From Actinomycetes bacterium (lineage in GTDB: Bacteria > Actinomycetota > Actinomycetes > Actinomycetales > Microbacteriaceae): a stretch of 64,000 nucleotides of DNA. The stretch is taken from contig JAKPAC010000012.1 of assembly GCA_029779645.1 (NCBI GenBank), positions 62,001 to 126,000 on the forward strand. The letters are read 5' to 3'. Made by a program: the position numbers and the translations under genes. Each line of letters starts with the position of its first letter. The first letter of the stretch is position 1. The notes beneath the pieces were generated by a model. It searched no databases. It saw only the letters and a list, made by a program, of their open reading frames with translations, and had not been told where the DNA came from. Shown here in pieces: positions 41,987 through 55,257 of this stretch.

Positions 41987-42772
41987 CTACCGCTCGTCGG
42001 CGATGAGCTCGGGGGGGACCTCCGCCGCCGCAGCCTCGTCGACGAAGAACACGGTCGAGACGCGGCCCTTCGCCCCCGCTGCGGGCACGTGCGCATAGCT
42101 GGCGCCCGCGAGGGCGAGGCCCAGCACCGCCGCCTTGTCGGCGCCGCTGAGCACGAGCCACACCCGCTGCGAGGCATTGATCACCGGCCGGGTGAGGGTC
42201 ACCCGGGTGGGCGGCGGCTTGGGCGAGTCGCGCACAGCCAGCGCCGCTGCGTCGGTCACCGCGATCTCGTGGCGCTCGGGAAAGAGCGAGGCGTAGTGGC
42301 CGTCGGGGCCGACGCCGAGCAGCGCGACGTCGAAGCTCGGCCACGGATCGCCGCCGACAGGGGCGAAGCCGGCGAGCTCGTTGGCATACGCCGCGGCTGC
42401 GGCATCCACGTCGACGCCGGCGTCGGACGCAAGGATGGCGTGCACGTTGCGGGCCGGGATGACGATGTGGTCGATGAGGGCCCGGCGCGCGAGCACCTCG
42501 TTGCGCTCGTCGTCGTCGGCCGGCACGAAGCGCTCGTCGCTCCACCACAGGTGCACCCGCGACCAGTCGATGTTGTCGCGCCACGGATGCGCGGCGATCG
42601 CGGCGAGCACGGCCGCGCCGCCGCGGCCGCCGGTGAGGGCGATGTGCACCGCGTCTCGCTCGGCGGTGAGCTGCGCGAGGGTGCCGACCACGCGTCCCGC
42701 CAGCAGCTCGGCGACCGCGGCAAGGTCGGGGCGCACCAGCACGCTGCGCTCGTGGTCTCGCTCGACTGCCAT
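41987..42772 (-). CDS. pgl: 6-phosphogluconolactonase
   Basis: HIALTGGRGGAAVLAAI, VHLWWSDERFVPADDDERN, VALLGVGPDGHYASLFP. Confidence 0.95.
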   Translation of the reverse strand: MAVERDHERSVLVRPDLAAVAELLAGRVVGTLAQLTAERDAVHIALTGGRGGAAVLAAIAAHPWRDNIDWSRVHLWWSDERFVPADDDERNEVLARRALIDHIVIPARNVHAILASDAGVDVDAAAAAYANELAGFAPVGGDPWPSFDVALLGVGPDGHYASLFPERHEIAVTDAAALAVRDSPKPPPTRVTLTRPVINASQRVWLVLSGADKAAVLGLALAGASYAHVPAAGAKGRVSTVFFVDEAAAAEVPPELIADER

Positions 42773-42779
42773 GCGTCTC

Positions 42780-43718
42780 CTACGTTGCCGACTCGTGCAC
42801 CAGCGCGAGCCCCTCGGTGATGACTCGACCATACAGCAGGTCGGGATCGAGCCTCCGGAGCTCCTCGGCGAGGCATTCGCGCAGGCTGCGGCGGGGGAGG
42901 AACAGGTCGTGCGAGGGCTGACCGGGCTGGGTGAGGATCGCGTGCCCGGGCACGGGGCGCTCGAGCAGCACGTCGCCGCCGGCGCGGGTCAGGCGCACCG
43001 AGCGGATGCCGGATGACCATTCCTCGGTCGGAATATATGTGTAGGCCACGGGCACGTCGAGCATGAGCCGGAGCCAGGCTGCCAGCAGCGCCGTCGAGGG
43101 GGAGTCGGCCGCGCCGCGCACCTCGGCCGCGATGACCGGCGTGTACGGGGGCTGGTCGAGCACGGCGGCGAGGTGCTCGCGCCATCGGGTGATGCGGGTC
43201 CAGGCGAAGTCGGTGTCGCCCGGGCGGTGGCTCGCGCCGAGCTGGCGGAGCCACGTCGTGGGGTCCGGCTTTGTGGAGGCATCCGTGATGCGACGCTGCG
43301 CGATGCGGCCGATCGCCGAGTCGGCCGGCACCTTGGGGGTCTCGCCCGGCCACCAGGCCACCACGGGCGCGTCCGGGAGCAGGAGCCCACTGAGCAGGCT
43401 CTCGCGATTGTGCGCGGCCGCACCCTGCGCGCGCAGCACCACCACCTCGCTCGCGCCCGCGTCGCCGCCCACGCGGATCTGCGCGTCCACCCGGGGCTCG
43501 GCAGCGGGATCATCGTCGATGGTGAGCACGATCACGCGCATCGGATGCTCCCGGGACGCGTCGTTGGCGGCGCGGATGACCTCCTCCGTCGCGTCGCGCT
43601 CGACCGCGATCACCAGGGTGAGCACCCTCCCCAGCGCGACGGCGCCGCCCTCCTCGCGCATCGTCACGAGGGCCTTCGATACCCGGCTGACGGTCGTGTC
43701 TGGCAGGTCGATGATCAT
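42780..43718 (-). CDS. opcA: Glucose-6-phosphate dehydrogenase assembly protein OpcA
   Basis: [48 protein letters not shown]. Confidence 0.93.
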   Translation of the reverse strand: MIIDLPDTTVSRVSKALVTMREEGGAVALGRVLTLVIAVERDATEEVIRAANDASREHPMRVIVLTIDDDPAAEPRVDAQIRVGGDAGASEVVVLRAQGAAAHNRESLLSGLLLPDAPVVAWWPGETPKVPADSAIGRIAQRRITDASTKPDPTTWLRQLGASHRPGDTDFAWTRITRWREHLAAVLDQPPYTPVIAAEVRGAADSPSTALLAAWLRLMLDVPVAYTYIPTEEWSSGIRSVRLTRAGGDVLLERPVPGHAILTQPGQPSHDLFLPRRSLRECLAEELRRLDPDLLYGRVITEGLALVHESAT

Positions 43719-45268
43719 GGTCGCCTCCACACGCGGCCGTCGCGCTCCAGGAGCGCGTCGGCAGAGGCCGGCCCCCAGGAGCCCGGGTCGTACTGCTCGA
43801 GCGGTCCGCCCTGCGCGGCCCAGAACTGCTCGATCGGGTCGAGGATCTTCCACGACAGCTCGACCTCCTCGTGCCTGGGAAACAGCGGCGGATCGCCCAG
43901 GAGCACATCGAGGATCAGGCGCTCATACGCTTCGGGGCTCGCCTCGGTGAATGCGTGACCGTAGCCGAAGTCCATGGTCACGTCGCGCACCTGGCTGCCG
44001 GCGCCGGGCACCTTCGAGCCGAATCGGATCGTGACGCCCTCGTTCGGCTGCACGCGGATCACGAGCGCGTTCTGGCCGAGCTCGGATGTCTGGCTGCGCG
44101 AGAACAGCTGCTGCGGGGCGCGCTTGAACACCACCGCGATCTCGGTGACGCGCCGCCCGAGTCGCTTGCCCGCCCGCAGGTAGAACGGCACGCCCGCCCA
44201 GCGCCGGGTGTTGATCTCGAGCTTGATCGCGGCGTAGGTCTCGGTGGTGGATGCCGGATGCATGCCCTCCTCGTCGAGAAAGCCGGTCACCTGCTCGCCG
44301 CCCTGCCAGCCGCCCGCGTACTGCCCTCGTGCGGTCGTGCTGGCGAGGTCGGCCGGGAGCGAGACCGCCGCGAGCACCTTCTCCTTCTCGGCGCGCAGGT
44401 CCGCGGCGTTCAGCGTGTTCGGCTCCTCCATCGCGGTGAGGGCGAGCAGCTGGAGCAGGTGGTTCTGGATCACGTCGCGCGCGGCGCCGATGCCGTCGTA
44501 GTAGCCGGCGCGGCCGCCCACCCCGATGTCTTCCGCCATCGTGATCTGCACGTGGTCGACATGGTTGCGATTCCACAGCGGCTCGTACAGCTCGTTGGCG
44601 AAGCGGAGCGCCAGGATGTTCTGCACCGTCTCCTTGCCGAGGTAGTGGTCGATGCGGAAGATCGAGTCGGCGGGGAAGATGCGCTCCAGGGATTCGTTGA
44701 GCGCGCGCGCCGACACCAGATCGCTGCCGAACGGCTTCTCGACCACGACGCGCCGCCACCGCTCCGTGCCGGATTCTGCGCGATCCACGAGCCCCGACGC
44801 TCGCAGCTGCTGCGCCACCAGCGGGAAGTCCCTCGGCGGGATCGAGAGGTAGTAGGCGTGATTGCCCATGGTGCCCCGCTCTGCGTCCAGCGCCTCGATG
44901 GTGCTGCGCAGCCGAGTGAAGGCCGCGGCGTCGGTGAACTCGCCCGACACGAAGCGGATGCCCTGCAGGAGGGCCTGCCAGGTCTCTTCCCGAAACTCGG
45001 TGCGCGCGTGCTCGCGCACCGCCTCGTAGACCACTTCGGCGAAGTCCTGGTCGCGCCACTCGCGGCGGGCGAAGCCGACGAGGGCGAAGCCGGGCGGGAG
45101 CAGCCCGCGGTTGGCCAGGTCGTACACGGCCGGCATGAGCTTCTTGCGCGAGAGGTCGCCGGTCACGCCGAAGATCACGAGCGCGCTCGGCCCCGCGATC
45201 CGATTCAGCCGGCGGTCGTCCGGATCGCGGAGGGGGTTATGCCCGCGCGAGACCTCGATGGGGGGCAT
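43715..45268 (-). CDS. zwf: Glucose-6-phosphate 1-dehydrogenase
   Basis: [64 protein letters not shown]. Confidence 0.97.
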   Translation of the reverse strand: MPPIEVSRGHNPLRDPDDRRLNRIAGPSALVIFGVTGDLSRKKLMPAVYDLANRGLLPPGFALVGFARREWRDQDFAEVVYEAVREHARTEFREETWQALLQGIRFVSGEFTDAAAFTRLRSTIEALDAERGTMGNHAYYLSIPPRDFPLVAQQLRASGLVDRAESGTERWRRVVVEKPFGSDLVSARALNESLERIFPADSIFRIDHYLGKETVQNILALRFANELYEPLWNRNHVDHVQITMAEDIGVGGRAGYYDGIGAARDVIQNHLLQLLALTAMEEPNTLNAADLRAEKEKVLAAVSLPADLASTTARGQYAGGWQGGEQVTGFLDEEGMHPASTTETYAAIKLEINTRRWAGVPFYLRAGKRLGRRVTEIAVVFKRAPQQLFSRSQTSELGQNALVIRVQPNEGVTIRFGSKVPGAGSQVRDVTMDFGYGHAFTEASPEAYERLILDVLLGDPPLFPRHEEVELSWKILDPIEQFWAAQGGPLEQYDPGSWGPASADALLERDGRVWRRP

Positions 45269-45306
45269 GCCGTCTTCTCTCTGCCGAGCGTGGGTGCTGC
45301 CGTCGG

Positions 45307-46920
45307 CTACTGGGCGGCCTCGAAGAGTGCGAGCACCTCGGTGCCGGGCTCGGTGAGGGTGAGCGTCACGACCGGGCGGCCAAGCTGCGCGAGCACCGCC
45401 GCGTCGCCGGCTGCCTGCGCCGCGACGAGCTGGCCGAACGTGTAGGGACGCCCGGGGATCTCGAGGTCGACATCGGTGCGCTCCGTGATCTGCAGGAACA
45501 CGCCCTGGGCCGGGCCGCCCTTGTGGTACTGCCCGGTCGAGTGCAGGAACCGCGGGCCCCAGCCGAAGGTCGCCGGTCGTCCCGAGTCGGCGGCCGTCAT
45601 CTCGCGCAGGCCCGAGAGCTGGGGGATGTCGGTGCGGTCGACGTACGCCTGCACCGAGACGTAGCCATCGCCGCCGAGGCGAGCCCACAGCGCGTCGAGC
45701 ACGCCGGCGATGGTGCCGCTCGCGGCGAGCACGGGATCCGAGACCCGCACCTCGATGCCCTGCTCGACGAACGCCGGCGGCGCCTGCTCGGGGCGTGCGT
45801 CGAGCAGCCCGCGCGCGGCAGCCTTGGCCGATTCGACGTCGGGCTGGTCGAACGGGTTGATGCCGAGCAGGCGTCCGAGGATCGCCGTCGCATACTCCCA
45901 CACCATGAACTGCGCGCCGAGCGTCCCGCTGACGAGGATCTCGCCGGGATTCTGCTCAAGCATCCGGAAGTGCACCGCGTCATCGACGAAGCGCACGATC
46001 TGCATGTCGGCGGGCGTCTGCTCCTGCACCTCGGGCGAGACGGGCAGCAGCACGACGGGCAGGATGCCGCGGCCCTGCTTGCCCGTCGACTCGGCGATGA
46101 GCTGCTCGATCCAGTCGGGCAGCCCCACGATGTGCGTGCCGTCGGTGACGAGGCCGAGCTTGTCGCGGCGCACCTCCCCGCCCGCACCCGAGATCGCCGC
46201 GGCGAGGATCAGGGCCGGGTTCGACGCGGAGTCGATGGCGAGCTCGAGCAGCATCGCCTCGGCCTCATCGAGCACCTCGTCGATCGGCGCGCCAGCGAGA
46301 CCTGCGGGCACGAGGCCGAAGGCCGTCAGCGCCGAGTAGCGGCCGCCGACGTCCGGGTCGGCGAGGAACACCCGGTATCCCGCGCCCTGCGCGAGCGTCT
46401 CGAGCTCCGAGCCGGGGTCGGTCACGACGACGATGCGCTCGGCGGGGTCGATGCCGAGGTCGCTGAACGCCGCCTCGAACGCCCGCCGCATCGAGTCGGT
46501 CTCGACGGTGGAGCCGGACTTCGACGACACCACGAGCACCGTGCGCTCGAGTCCGCCGTCGAGGGCGGCGAGCACCTGGCCGGGCACCGTCGAGTCGAGC
46601 ACGGTGAGCGGCACGCCGGCGGTGGCGGCGATCACCTCGGGCGCGAGCGACGAGCCGCCCATCCCAGCCAGCACGACGCGATCGACCCCGCGTGCCTGCA
46701 GGGTCGCCCGATGCGCCGCGATCTCAGCAACCAGCGGGCGCGAGACCGACACGGCCTGCAACCAGCCGAGGCGCACCGAGGCCTCCGCTTCGGCCTCGGG
46801 ACCCCAGAGCGAGGTGTCGGCCGCGGTCAGGGCGGTCGCGATCATCTCGGCGACCAGCCCGGGAACGATCGCGTCCACCGCGCCCTTCGGCGCGCCGCTG
46901 ACGTGAATCTCGAAGCTCAT
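45307..46920 (-). CDS. pgi: Glucose-6-phosphate isomerase
   Basis: [39 protein letters not shown]. Confidence 0.9.
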   Translation of the reverse strand: MSFEIHVSGAPKGAVDAIVPGLVAEMIATALTAADTSLWGPEAEAEASVRLGWLQAVSVSRPLVAEIAAHRATLQARGVDRVVLAGMGGSSLAPEVIAATAGVPLTVLDSTVPGQVLAALDGGLERTVLVVSSKSGSTVETDSMRRAFEAAFSDLGIDPAERIVVVTDPGSELETLAQGAGYRVFLADPDVGGRYSALTAFGLVPAGLAGAPIDEVLDEAEAMLLELAIDSASNPALILAAAISGAGGEVRRDKLGLVTDGTHIVGLPDWIEQLIAESTGKQGRGILPVVLLPVSPEVQEQTPADMQIVRFVDDAVHFRMLEQNPGEILVSGTLGAQFMVWEYATAILGRLLGINPFDQPDVESAKAAARGLLDARPEQAPPAFVEQGIEVRVSDPVLAASGTIAGVLDALWARLGGDGYVSVQAYVDRTDIPQLSGLREMTAADSGRPATFGWGPRFLHSTGQYHKGGPAQGVFLQITERTDVDLEIPGRPYTFGQLVAAQAAGDAAVLAQLGRPVVTLTLTEPGTEVLALFEAAQ

Positions 46921-48032
46921 GACTGCGCCTTCGCCGCCTCGAGCGCCGCTGTGACCGTGCCCAGCATCTCGTGCCACGAGACGATGAACTTCTCGACACC
47001 CTCGCTCTCGAGCTTCTGCGTGACGTCGTCGATGCTGACGCCGAGCGCCGCGAGCTCGTCGAGCACGCGATGCGCGTCGGCGTAGTTCGGCGTGACCGTG
47101 TCGCCGGTGATCACCCCGTGGTCGAAGGTCGCCTCGAGCGTCTTCTCCGGCATGGTGTTCACCACGCCGGGGGCGACCAGCTCAGTCACGTAGAGGGTGT
47201 CCGGCAGCGCCGGATTCTTCACGCCGGTCGAGGCCCACAGCGGTCGCTGCAGGTGCGCGCCTGCCGACAGCAGCTCGGTCGCCTCGGCGGTCGCGAACTC
47301 CTGCCCGAACAGCTCGTATGCCAGTCGCGCGTTCGCGAGCCCTGCCCGGCTCTTGAGCGCCTCGGCGGCGGCGCCGCCGATGGCGTCCAGCCGCGCATCC
47401 ACCTCGGTGTCGACTCGTGAGACGAAGAACGAGGCGACCGAGTGGATGGTCGAGATGTCGATGCCCGCGTCCTTCGCGCGGCGAAGGCCGCGAAGGTATG
47501 CGCCGATCACGTCCCGGTAGCGCTCCAGGCTGAAGATCAGCGTCACGTTCACGCTGATGCCGGCGGCGATGCACTCCTCGATTGCGGGGATGCCCGCGAG
47601 GGTCGCGGGGATCTTGATGAGGGCGTTGTCGCGATCCACGGCCGCGGCGAGCGCCTTGGCCTGCGCGACGGTGGTCTCGGTGTCGTGCGCGAGATCGGGC
47701 GACACCTCGATCGAGACGCGCCCATCGACGTGGCCGCTCGCCTCGTACACGGGTCGCATGATGTCACAGCCCGCGCGCACGTCGTCGGTGGTGATCGTGA
47801 ACACGGCGTCGGCCGCACCCACGCCGGCGGCTGCGAGCTGCGCGATCTGCGTCGCGTAGTAGGCGCCGTTGGTCAGCGCATTCGCGAAGATGGTCGGGTT
47901 CGTGGTGACGCCGACGACGTCGCGCTCGGTGATGAACGCCGCGAGGCTGCCGGTCTCGATCAGCTCGCGCGAGAGGTCATCGAGCCAGATGCTGACACCG
48001 GCCTGCGAAAGCTGTGCTGTAGGGGTGGTCAT
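46917..48032 (-). CDS. tal: Transaldolase
   Basis: [21 protein letters not shown]...[51 protein letters not shown]. Confidence 0.97.
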   Translation of the reverse strand: MTTPTAQLSQAGVSIWLDDLSRELIETGSLAAFITERDVVGVTTNPTIFANALTNGAYYATQIAQLAAAGVGAADAVFTITTDDVRAGCDIMRPVYEASGHVDGRVSIEVSPDLAHDTETTVAQAKALAAAVDRDNALIKIPATLAGIPAIEECIAAGISVNVTLIFSLERYRDVIGAYLRGLRRAKDAGIDISTIHSVASFFVSRVDTEVDARLDAIGGAAAEALKSRAGLANARLAYELFGQEFATAEATELLSAGAHLQRPLWASTGVKNPALPDTLYVTELVAPGVVNTMPEKTLEATFDHGVITGDTVTPNYADAHRVLDELAALGVSIDDVTQKLESEGVEKFIVSWHEMLGTVTAALEAAKAQS

Positions 48033-48055
48033 TGCTGCCTCCTTGCGGCCCGGCC

Positions 48056-50143
48056 TCAGCCGAGCACCTCGTGTGCTGCTACGACGACGGCCTCGGTCGT
48101 GATGCCGAACTTCTGGAACAGGGTCTTGTAGTCGGCCGATGCGCCGAAGTGCTCGATCGAGATCGAGCGGCCGCGGTCGCCGACGATGCCGCGCCAGGGC
48201 ATTGCGATCCCCGCCTCGACCGACACGCGGGCGGTGACGGCCGCGGGCAGCACGTGCTCGCGGTACGCGGCATCCTGCTCGGCGAACCATTCGAGGCTCG
48301 GCGCCGAGACGACGCGGGCCTGCACGCCCTCGCCGGCCAGACGCGCCCGCGCCTCGATCGCGAGCTGCACCTCCGAGCCGGTGGCGATCAGGATCACATC
48401 GGGGGAGCCGTTCGCGGCCTCGGCCAGGATGTACGCGCCGCGCGCGGCGCCCTCGGCCGACGCGAGCACGTCGCCGGATGCCTCGCCCTCGCCGCGCTCG
48501 AACACGGGCACGTTCTGGCGGGTCAGCGCGATCCCGGTGGGGCCGCCGCGGCGACGCAGGATCTCGAGCCACGCGATCGCCGTCTCGGCGGCATCACCCG
48601 GGCGAACCATGGTGAGGTTCGGGATGGCGCGCAGCGAGGCGAGCTGTTCGATCGGCTGGTGCGTCGGGCCATCCTCGCCGAGGGCGATCGAGTCGTGCGT
48701 CCACACGAAGATGCTCGGCACGTTCATGAGCGCCGCCAGGCGCACGGCGGGGCGCATGTAGTCGCTGAAGATCAGGAAGGTGCCGCCGAACGCGCGGGTG
48801 GGGCCGTGCAGGACGATGCCGTTGACGATCGCGGCCATCGCGTGCTCGCGGATGCCGAAGTGGAGCACGCGGCCGTAGGGGTTGCCGGTCCATTCGCCGG
48901 TGGAATGCTCGCTCGGGATGAACGAGGCGCCCCCCCTGATCGTGGTGAGATTCGACTCGGCCAGGTCGGCAGAGCCGCCCCAGAGCTCGGGCAGGGCCGC
49001 GCCGAGCGCGTTCAGCACCGCGCCGGAGGCGGCGCGCGTCGAGACGTCCTTTCCGGGCTCGAAGCTCGGCAGCACTGCGGCGATGTCGGCGGGCAGCTCG
49101 TGTGCGTGCACCCGATCGAAGAGGGCCTTCGACTCGGGGTTGGCCGCGGCCCAGGCGTCGAACTCGAGCTGCCATGCCGCGTGCGCCGCGGCACCGCGAG
49201 CGACGAGCTCGCGCGTGTGCGCGATCACGTCATCGTCGACGACGAAGTGCCGCTCGGGGTCGAAGCCGAGCACCTTCTTGGTCGCCGCGAGCTCCTCGGC
49301 GCCGAGCGCCGAGCCGTGCACCTTGCCGGTGTTCTGCTTGCCGGGGGAGGGCCATCCGATGATCGTCTTGAGGATGATCAGCGAGGGCTTCGAGGTCTCG
49401 GCCTTGGCCGCCTCGATGGCGGCGTGCAGCTCGGCGACGTCCTCCACGTAGGCGCCGGTCTTCTTCCAGTCGACGGTGAGCACCTGCCAGCCGTACGACT
49501 CGTAGCGCGCGTGCACGTCCTCGGTGAAGGCGATGTTGGTGTCGTCTTCGATCGAGATCTGGTTGGAGTCATAGATCGCGATCAGGTTGCCCAGCTGCTG
49601 GTGGCCCGCGAGCGAGGAGGCCTCCGAGGTCACGCCCTCCTGCAGGTCGCCGTCGCCGGCGATCGCGTAGATGTGGTGGTCGAACGGGCTGGTTCCCGGT
49701 GCCGCGCTCGGGTCGAACAGCCCGCGCTCGTATCGGGCCGCGTACGCGAAGCCGACGGCCGAGGCGAGGCCCTGGCCAAGCGGGCCGGTCGTGATCTCGA
49801 CGCCCGCGGTGTGCCCGTACTCGGGGTGTCCTGGGGTCTTCGAGCCCCAGGTGCGCAGCGCCTCGATGTCTTCGAGCTCGAGCCCGAAGCCGCCCATGTA
49901 GAGCTGGATGTACTGGGTGAGCGACGAGTGGCCGACCGAGAGGATGAAGCGGTCGCGACCGATCCAGTGGGTGTCGGCGGGGTCGTGCCGCAGCACCTGC
50001 TGGTAGAGCAGGTACGCGACGGGGGCGAGGCTCATGGCGGTGCCCGGGTGCCCGTTGCCCACCTTCTCGACGGCGTCAGCCGCCAGCACTCGTGCTGTGT
50101 CGACAGCCTTTTCGTCGATCTTTTCCCACTGCAGTTCTGACAC
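48056..50143 (-). CDS. tkt: Transketolase
   Basis: [51 protein letters not shown]. Confidence 0.97.
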   Translation of the reverse strand: MSELQWEKIDEKAVDTARVLAADAVEKVGNGHPGTAMSLAPVAYLLYQQVLRHDPADTHWIGRDRFILSVGHSSLTQYIQLYMGGFGLELEDIEALRTWGSKTPGHPEYGHTAGVEITTGPLGQGLASAVGFAYAARYERGLFDPSAAPGTSPFDHHIYAIAGDGDLQEGVTSEASSLAGHQQLGNLIAIYDSNQISIEDDTNIAFTEDVHARYESYGWQVLTVDWKKTGAYVEDVAELHAAIEAAKAETSKPSLIILKTIIGWPSPGKQNTGKVHGSALGAEELAATKKVLGFDPERHFVVDDDVIAHTRELVARGAAAHAAWQLEFDAWAAANPESKALFDRVHAHELPADIAAVLPSFEPGKDVSTRAASGAVLNALGAALPELWGGSADLAESNLTTIRGGASFIPSEHSTGEWTGNPYGRVLHFGIREHAMAAIVNGIVLHGPTRAFGGTFLIFSDYMRPAVRLAALMNVPSIFVWTHDSIALGEDGPTHQPIEQLASLRAIPNLTMVRPGDAAETAIAWLEILRRRGGPTGIALTRQNVPVFERGEGEASGDVLASAEGAARGAYILAEAANGSPDVILIATGSEVQLAIEARARLAGEGVQARVVSAPSLEWFAEQDAAYREHVLPAAVTARVSVEAGIAMPWRGIVGDRGRSISIEHFGASADYKTLFQKFGITTEAVVVAAHEVLG

Positions 50144-50371
50144 CGGGTCGCCTTTCGATTCGTGCGCACAAGAGCGTGCAGGCCTCCGGGGGCCAATCGA
50201 TCACAATCCTAGCGATTGTGGATGCCTCAGGAAGGGCGCGCGGCCGGATGCGGGCGAGCCCGGCCTCACGCCGTTCGATTGCGTGCAGCGCGGCGCCGGG
50301 CGGGGCGCACGCGCCAGCGGGGCGGCATCCGGGATGTCGTAGACTGGGGCGGACTAGAGAAGCTGAGGACG

Positions 50372-51316
50372 ATGGACACCGAGACGATGCCGAGCAATCA
50401 CGTTGCGGGAACGGCCTCAGAGCCGACCCAACCTCGTTCGCTGGGGCGAACCATCCGTGCGTACTTCATCCTGACGAAGCCGCGGGTGATGGAGCTCCTG
50501 CTCGTGACCACCGTGCCGGTGATGATCCTTGCCGCCGGGGCGTTCCCGAACCCGCTGCTGATCCTCGCGACCGTCCTGGGCGGCGCGATGAGCGCCGGCT
50601 CCGCGGCCTCGTTCAACATGTACCTCGACCGAGACATGGACGCGCACATGGAGCGCACCGAGAACCGGCCGATCGTGACCGGCGAGATCTCGCCGCGCAA
50701 CGCCCTGATCTTCTCGTGGGTGCTGGCGGTCGTCTCGACGATCTGGCTGTGGTTCACGACCAACTGGCTCACCACGCTGCTCTCGGTCAGCGCGATCTTC
50801 TTCTACGTCGTGATCTACACGATGATCCTCAAGCGCCGCACCGAGCAGAACATCATCTGGGGCGGCATCGCCGGGTGCTTCCCGGTCCTGATCGGCTGGA
50901 CGGCCGTGACCGAGTCGATCACCTGGCCGCCGGTGATCCTGTTCGTCCTCGTCTTCCTCTGGACCCCGGCGCACTACTGGCCGCTGTCGATGAAGTACAA
51001 GACCGACTACGCCGCCGCCGATGTGCCGATGCTCGGCGTCACCCGCGGCGCGTCCGCGGTCGGGCTGCAGGTCATCATCTACGCGTGGGCGACCGTGGTC
51101 TGCTCGCTGCTGCTCATCCCCGTCGCCGGCATGGGCATCGTGTACACGGCCGCGGCCGTGGCGTTCGGCGGCTGGTTCATCGTCGAGTCGCACGTGCTGT
51201 ACTCCCGCGCCGTGCGCGGCCTCGAGCCCTCGCCCATGCGCGTGTTCCACAGCTCGATCACGTACCTCACGCTGCTGTTCGTCGCGATCGCGATCGACCC
51301 GCTGCTGCCCTTCTGA
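50372..51316 (+). CDS. ctaB: Protoheme IX farnesyltransferase
   Basis: [48 protein letters not shown]. Confidence 0.96.
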   Translation: MDTETMPSNHVAGTASEPTQPRSLGRTIRAYFILTKPRVMELLLVTTVPVMILAAGAFPNPLLILATVLGGAMSAGSAASFNMYLDRDMDAHMERTENRPIVTGEISPRNALIFSWVLAVVSTIWLWFTTNWLTTLLSVSAIFFYVVIYTMILKRRTEQNIIWGGIAGCFPVLIGWTAVTESITWPPVILFVLVFLWTPAHYWPLSMKYKTDYAAADVPMLGVTRGASAVGLQVIIYAWATVVCSLLLIPVAGMGIVYTAAAVAFGGWFIVESHVLYSRAVRGLEPSPMRVFHSSITYLTLLFVAIAIDPLLPF

Positions 51317-51370
51317 CGCAGCGCGGTCCCCGCGTCGCATCGGGGTGCTCGCAGGCAAGCGCCGCCCCGC

Positions 51371-51410
51371 ACGCAAGAGGCCGGTGCCACATGGCACCGG
51401 CCTCTTGCGT
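51371..51410. terminator. Bidirectional terminator between convergent ctaB and ctaA
   Basis: Perfect 19-bp arms acgcaagaggccggtgcca / tggcaccggcctcttgcgt. Confidence 0.85.
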
Positions 51411-51436
51411 ATCGTGCGCGGGATCGCGAACGCGGC

Positions 51437-52396
51437 TCAGCGGGACTCCGCGCCCGCCGCGAGCTCCGCGGGCGCATCCACCGGGCGCTTCATGCGCAGG
51501 ATGAACAGGGTCATGGCCGCCGCGGTGAGCGCCGCGAGCACCATGTGCACGCCGACCGCGAACGGGGGCAGGCCGTTGCGCGCCTGGTACAGCCCGACCG
51601 CGACCTGGACGAACTGCAGGAGCAGGAGCGCGACGCCCCAGCCGCGCGTGCGCAGCTTCGAGACCGCGGCGATGGCGACGAGGATGACGGTGAGCGCGAG
51701 CAGCGCGTAGCCGGGCCATGCGTGGATGTGCTCCCACAGGCTCGCGTCGAAGCCGTTGCGGCCCGACTCGGCATCGCCCGAGTGCGGCCCGGCGCCCGTG
51801 GTGAGCACGCCGAACGTGATCGACACGGCGAGGACGAGGGTGGTCAAGTGGGCCAGCCCGGCATACCAGCGCGGCACGGCGAGCACGCGGGCTCCGCCGG
51901 GTTCGTTCATGCGCAGGAGGAAGGCGGCGGAGACGCACACGAGCAGGAGCGACGACACGTAGTGGAAGCCCACGATGAACGGGTTGAGCCCGGTCCACAC
52001 CGTGATGCCGCCGACGATGGCCTGCGCGATGATGCCGGCGCCGATGAGCACGCCCAGCGTCCAGAGGTCGCGGCGTGCGCGCGCGACACCCGAGCGCACG
52101 AGCAGGATGATGACCAGCAGCGCGATGATCCCGACGACGCCGGTCATCAGGCGATTGCCGAACTCGATGAGGCTGTGGTAACTCAGCTCCTCGGTGGGAA
52201 TCAGCGACTCGGGGGTGCAGGTCGGCCACGACGGGCAGCCCAGGCCGGAGCCCGTCAGTCGCACCGCACCGCCGGTGGCGATGATGAGCGTCTGGGAGAC
52301 GAACGAGGCCCAGGCCCACCCGCGGAGTGAGCGCGGAACGCGCACCGGCGACCCGGGCAGTGCGGCTTTCGTCGGGCTGACGCTGGTCTCGGGCAT
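51437..52396 (-). CDS. ctaA: Heme A synthase (COX15/CtaA family)
   Basis: ATGGAVRLTGSGLGCPSWPTCTPESLIPTEELSYHSLIEFGNRLMTGVVGI. Confidence 0.95.
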   Translation of the reverse strand: MPETSVSPTKAALPGSPVRVPRSLRGWAWASFVSQTLIIATGGAVRLTGSGLGCPSWPTCTPESLIPTEELSYHSLIEFGNRLMTGVVGIIALLVIILLVRSGVARARRDLWTLGVLIGAGIIAQAIVGGITVWTGLNPFIVGFHYVSSLLLVCVSAAFLLRMNEPGGARVLAVPRWYAGLAHLTTLVLAVSITFGVLTTGAGPHSGDAESGRNGFDASLWEHIHAWPGYALLALTVILVAIAAVSKLRTRGWGVALLLLQFVQVAVGLYQARNGLPPFAVGVHMVLAALTAAAMTLFILRMKRPVDAPAELAAGAESR

Positions 52397-52630
52397 TGCA
52401 GTCCTCCTCGTCCGCGTCCTGCAACGCATGAGCCGTGGCGGCGCGGAAACCTGTAGAATCAAGGTGTTGAGTAGCGGGCGCTTGCGCGCCAGACGCTATC
52501 ACCAGTGTAGGCGCGTTGAACGGCGCCTCTGAGTGGCCCACATCAGCAGACACCCGCACACCCGCAATGGTGTGCGGCGGCGTTGCTGGGGCGGATGACA
52601 CCGTTGTGGCCAAAATGGAGAGGGTGAGTC

Positions 52631-54049
52631 ATGTCCGATGTGCTGATCGACCGACCTGAGCTGGACAGCCTTGGCGTCTACGAGTTCGGGTGGTCTGATA
52701 GCGATGCCGCGGGCCAGAGCGCCAAGCGCGGGCTGAGCGAGCAGGTGGTCCGGAACATCTCGGCGCTCAAGAATGAGCCTGAGTGGATGCTGCAGCGGCG
52801 GCTGAAGGCGCTCCAGCTGTTCGGGCGCAAGCCGATGCCGACGTGGGGCGCAGACCTCAGCGGGATCGACTTCGACAACATCAAGTACTTCGTGCGGTCG
52901 ACCGAGAAGCAGGCGCAGTCGTGGGAGGACCTCCCTGAGGAGATCCGCAACACCTACGAGCGTCTCGGCATCCCCGAGGCCGAGCGCCAGCGTCTCGTCG
53001 CCGGCGTCGCCGCGCAGTACGAGTCGGAGGTCGTCTACCACCAGATTCGTGAAGACCTCGAGCAGCAGGGCGTGATCTTCCTCGACACCGACACCGCGCT
53101 CAAGGAGCACCCGGAGATCTTCGAGGAGTACTTCGGCACCGTCATCCCCTCGGGCGACAACAAGTTCGCGGCGCTGAACACGGCGGTGTGGTCGGGCGGC
53201 TCGTTCGTCTACGTCCCGAAGGGCGTGCACGTCGAGATCCCGCTCCAGGCGTACTTCCGCATCAACACCGAGAACATGGGGCAGTTCGAGCGCACCCTGA
53301 TCATCGCCGACGAAGACTCGTACGTGCACTACATCGAGGGCTGCACCGCGCCGATCTACAAGAGCGACTCGCTGCACTCGGCCGTGGTCGAGATCATCGT
53401 GAAGAAGGGCGCCCGCGTGCGCTACACGACGATTCAGAACTGGTCGAGCAACGTCTACAACCTCGTGACCAAGCGCGCGATCGCGCACGAGGGCGCCACC
53501 ATGGAGTGGGTCGACGGCAACATCGGCTCGAAGGTCACCATGAAGTACCCGGCCATCTTCCTCACGGGAGCGCACGCGAAGGGCGAGACCCTCTCGGTCG
53601 CCTTCGCCGGTCCGGGGCAGCACCAGGACACCGGCGCGAAGATGATCCACCTCGCGCCCTACACGCAGTCGTCGATCATCTCGAAGTCGATCGCCCGCGG
53701 CGGCGGTCGCTCCGCCTACCGCGGCGAGGTGCGCGTGGAGGCGAACGCCCACCACGCCGCGAACACCGTGCGCTGCGACGCGCTGCTGATCGACTCGATC
53801 TCGCGCTCCGACACCTACCCGGCGATCGACATCCGCGTCGACGACGTGGAGCTCGGTCACGAGGCCACCGTGTCGCAGGTGAGCGACGAGCAGCTGTTCT
53901 ACCTGCAGAGCCGCGGGCTTGCAGAAGATGAGGCCATGGCCATGATCGTGCGCGGGTTCATCGAGCCCATCGCCCGCGAGCTGCCCATGGAGTACGCCCT
54001 CGAGCTGAACAAGCTCATCGAAATGGGCATGGAAGGATCCGTCGGATAG
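52631..54049 (+). CDS. sufB: Fe-S cluster assembly protein SufB
   Basis: [71 protein letters not shown]. Confidence 0.97.
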   Translation: MSDVLIDRPELDSLGVYEFGWSDSDAAGQSAKRGLSEQVVRNISALKNEPEWMLQRRLKALQLFGRKPMPTWGADLSGIDFDNIKYFVRSTEKQAQSWEDLPEEIRNTYERLGIPEAERQRLVAGVAAQYESEVVYHQIREDLEQQGVIFLDTDTALKEHPEIFEEYFGTVIPSGDNKFAALNTAVWSGGSFVYVPKGVHVEIPLQAYFRINTENMGQFERTLIIADEDSYVHYIEGCTAPIYKSDSLHSAVVEIIVKKGARVRYTTIQNWSSNVYNLVTKRAIAHEGATMEWVDGNIGSKVTMKYPAIFLTGAHAKGETLSVAFAGPGQHQDTGAKMIHLAPYTQSSIISKSIARGGGRSAYRGEVRVEANAHHAANTVRCDALLIDSISRSDTYPAIDIRVDDVELGHEATVSQVSDEQLFYLQSRGLAEDEAMAMIVRGFIEPIARELPMEYALELNKLIEMGMEGSVG

Positions 54050-55257
54050 TGAGTTCCGTCATCGAAGCCACCGAGCCCGCGCAGGGCTCGGAGGCGCTTA
54101 TTCCCGTGCAAACGCGCTCCGAGCGCCCCCGCTCCTTCGACCCGGCCGACTTCGGCTCGCCCACCGGGCGCGAGGTCAACTGGAAGCACACGCCGATCGC
54201 GCGCGTCGCGCCGCTGTTCGTCGACGAGGCGCCGCAGTCAGGCGCCGAGCCCGGTGTGCTCTACGAGCTCGACGTGCCCGAGGCGATGCGTGTCGTCTCC
54301 TCCGGGCACGAGGCGCCGGTGCGAGGCGAGTTCTTCGTGCCGGAGGACGTCGTCAGCGCCGTCGCCTGGAAGCGCTCGCCCGACGCCATCCACCTGCGTC
54401 TCCCCGCCGGCGAGGCCGTAGCCGAGCCGATGCGCATCCGGGTGCAGGGCACAGGCGCCGGTCGCCACGCCAGCGCCCACATCATCCTCGAGGCGATGCC
54501 GCAGTCCGAGGGCATCGTGATCCTCGAGCACAGCGGCAGCGCGAACTACGCGCAGAACGTCGAGATCATCGTTCGCGACGGCGCGCGCCTGCGCGTGGTC
54601 ACCGTGCAGCGCTGGGACGCCGACGCGGTGCACGCGTCGGCACACCAGGCACGTGTCGATCGCGACGCCTACCTCCGCCACATCGTCGTCAGCCTCGGCG
54701 GCGGCGTGGTGCGCGTGAACCCCACGGTCGAGCTGTCGGGCACCGGCGCCGAGGGCGAGCTGTTCGGCCTCAGCTTCGCCGACTCGGGGCAGCACCTCGA
54801 GAGCCAGGTCTACCTGCACCACAAGGGCGAGCACACGCGCGGCGACGTGCTCTACAAGGGCGCGCTCCAGGGTGCCGATGCGCGCAGCGTCTGGATCGGC
54901 GACGTGCTGATCGGCCCCGACGCGACCGGCACCGACTCGTACGAGGCCAACCGCAACCTGGTGCTCACCGAGGGCGCCCGTGCCGACTCGATCCCCAACC
55001 TCGAGATCGAGACCGGCAACATCCGCGGCGCCGGCCACGCGAGCGCGACCGGTCGATTCGACGACGAGCAGCTGTTCTACCTGCAGGCCCGCGGCATCCC
55101 GGAGGACGAGGCCCGTCGCCTTGTCGTGCGGGGCTTCCTCGCCGAGATCGTGGCGCGCATCGGCGTGCCCGAGCTCGAGGCCGAGCTGACTGCCGCGATC
55201 GAGGCGGAGATGGATGCCGCGACCGGTGCCGCCTCCGCCGAGACGGTGGACGCATGA
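54049..55257 (+). CDS. sufD: Fe-S cluster assembly protein SufD
   Basis: SufBD fold: [63 protein letters not shown]-like; GTG start overlapping the sufB stop. Confidence 0.95.
   Translation: MSSVIEATEPAQGSEALIPVQTRSERPRSFDPADFGSPTGREVNWKHTPIARVAPLFVDEAPQSGAEPGVLYELDVPEAMRVVSSGHEAPVRGEFFVPEDVVSAVAWKRSPDAIHLRLPAGEAVAEPMRIRVQGTGAGRHASAHIILEAMPQSEGIVILEHSGSANYAQNVEIIVRDGARLRVVTVQRWDADAVHASAHQARVDRDAYLRHIVVSLGGGVVRVNPTVELSGTGAEGELFGLSFADSGQHLESQVYLHHKGEHTRGDVLYKGALQGADARSVWIGDVLIGPDATGTDSYEANRNLVLTEGARADSIPNLEIETGNIRGAGHASATGRFDDEQLFYLQARGIPEDEARRLVVRGFLAEIVARIGVPELEAELTAAIEAEMDAATGAASAETVDA

Noticed and set aside
48032-50140. 702-aa plus-strand ORF
   Set aside because: Antisense to transketolase, which has unambiguous motifs.
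45307-50143. Unusual metabolic island
   Set aside because: tkt-tal-pgi-zwf-opcA-pgl divergent from ctaB is a well-known conserved actinobacterial arrangement.
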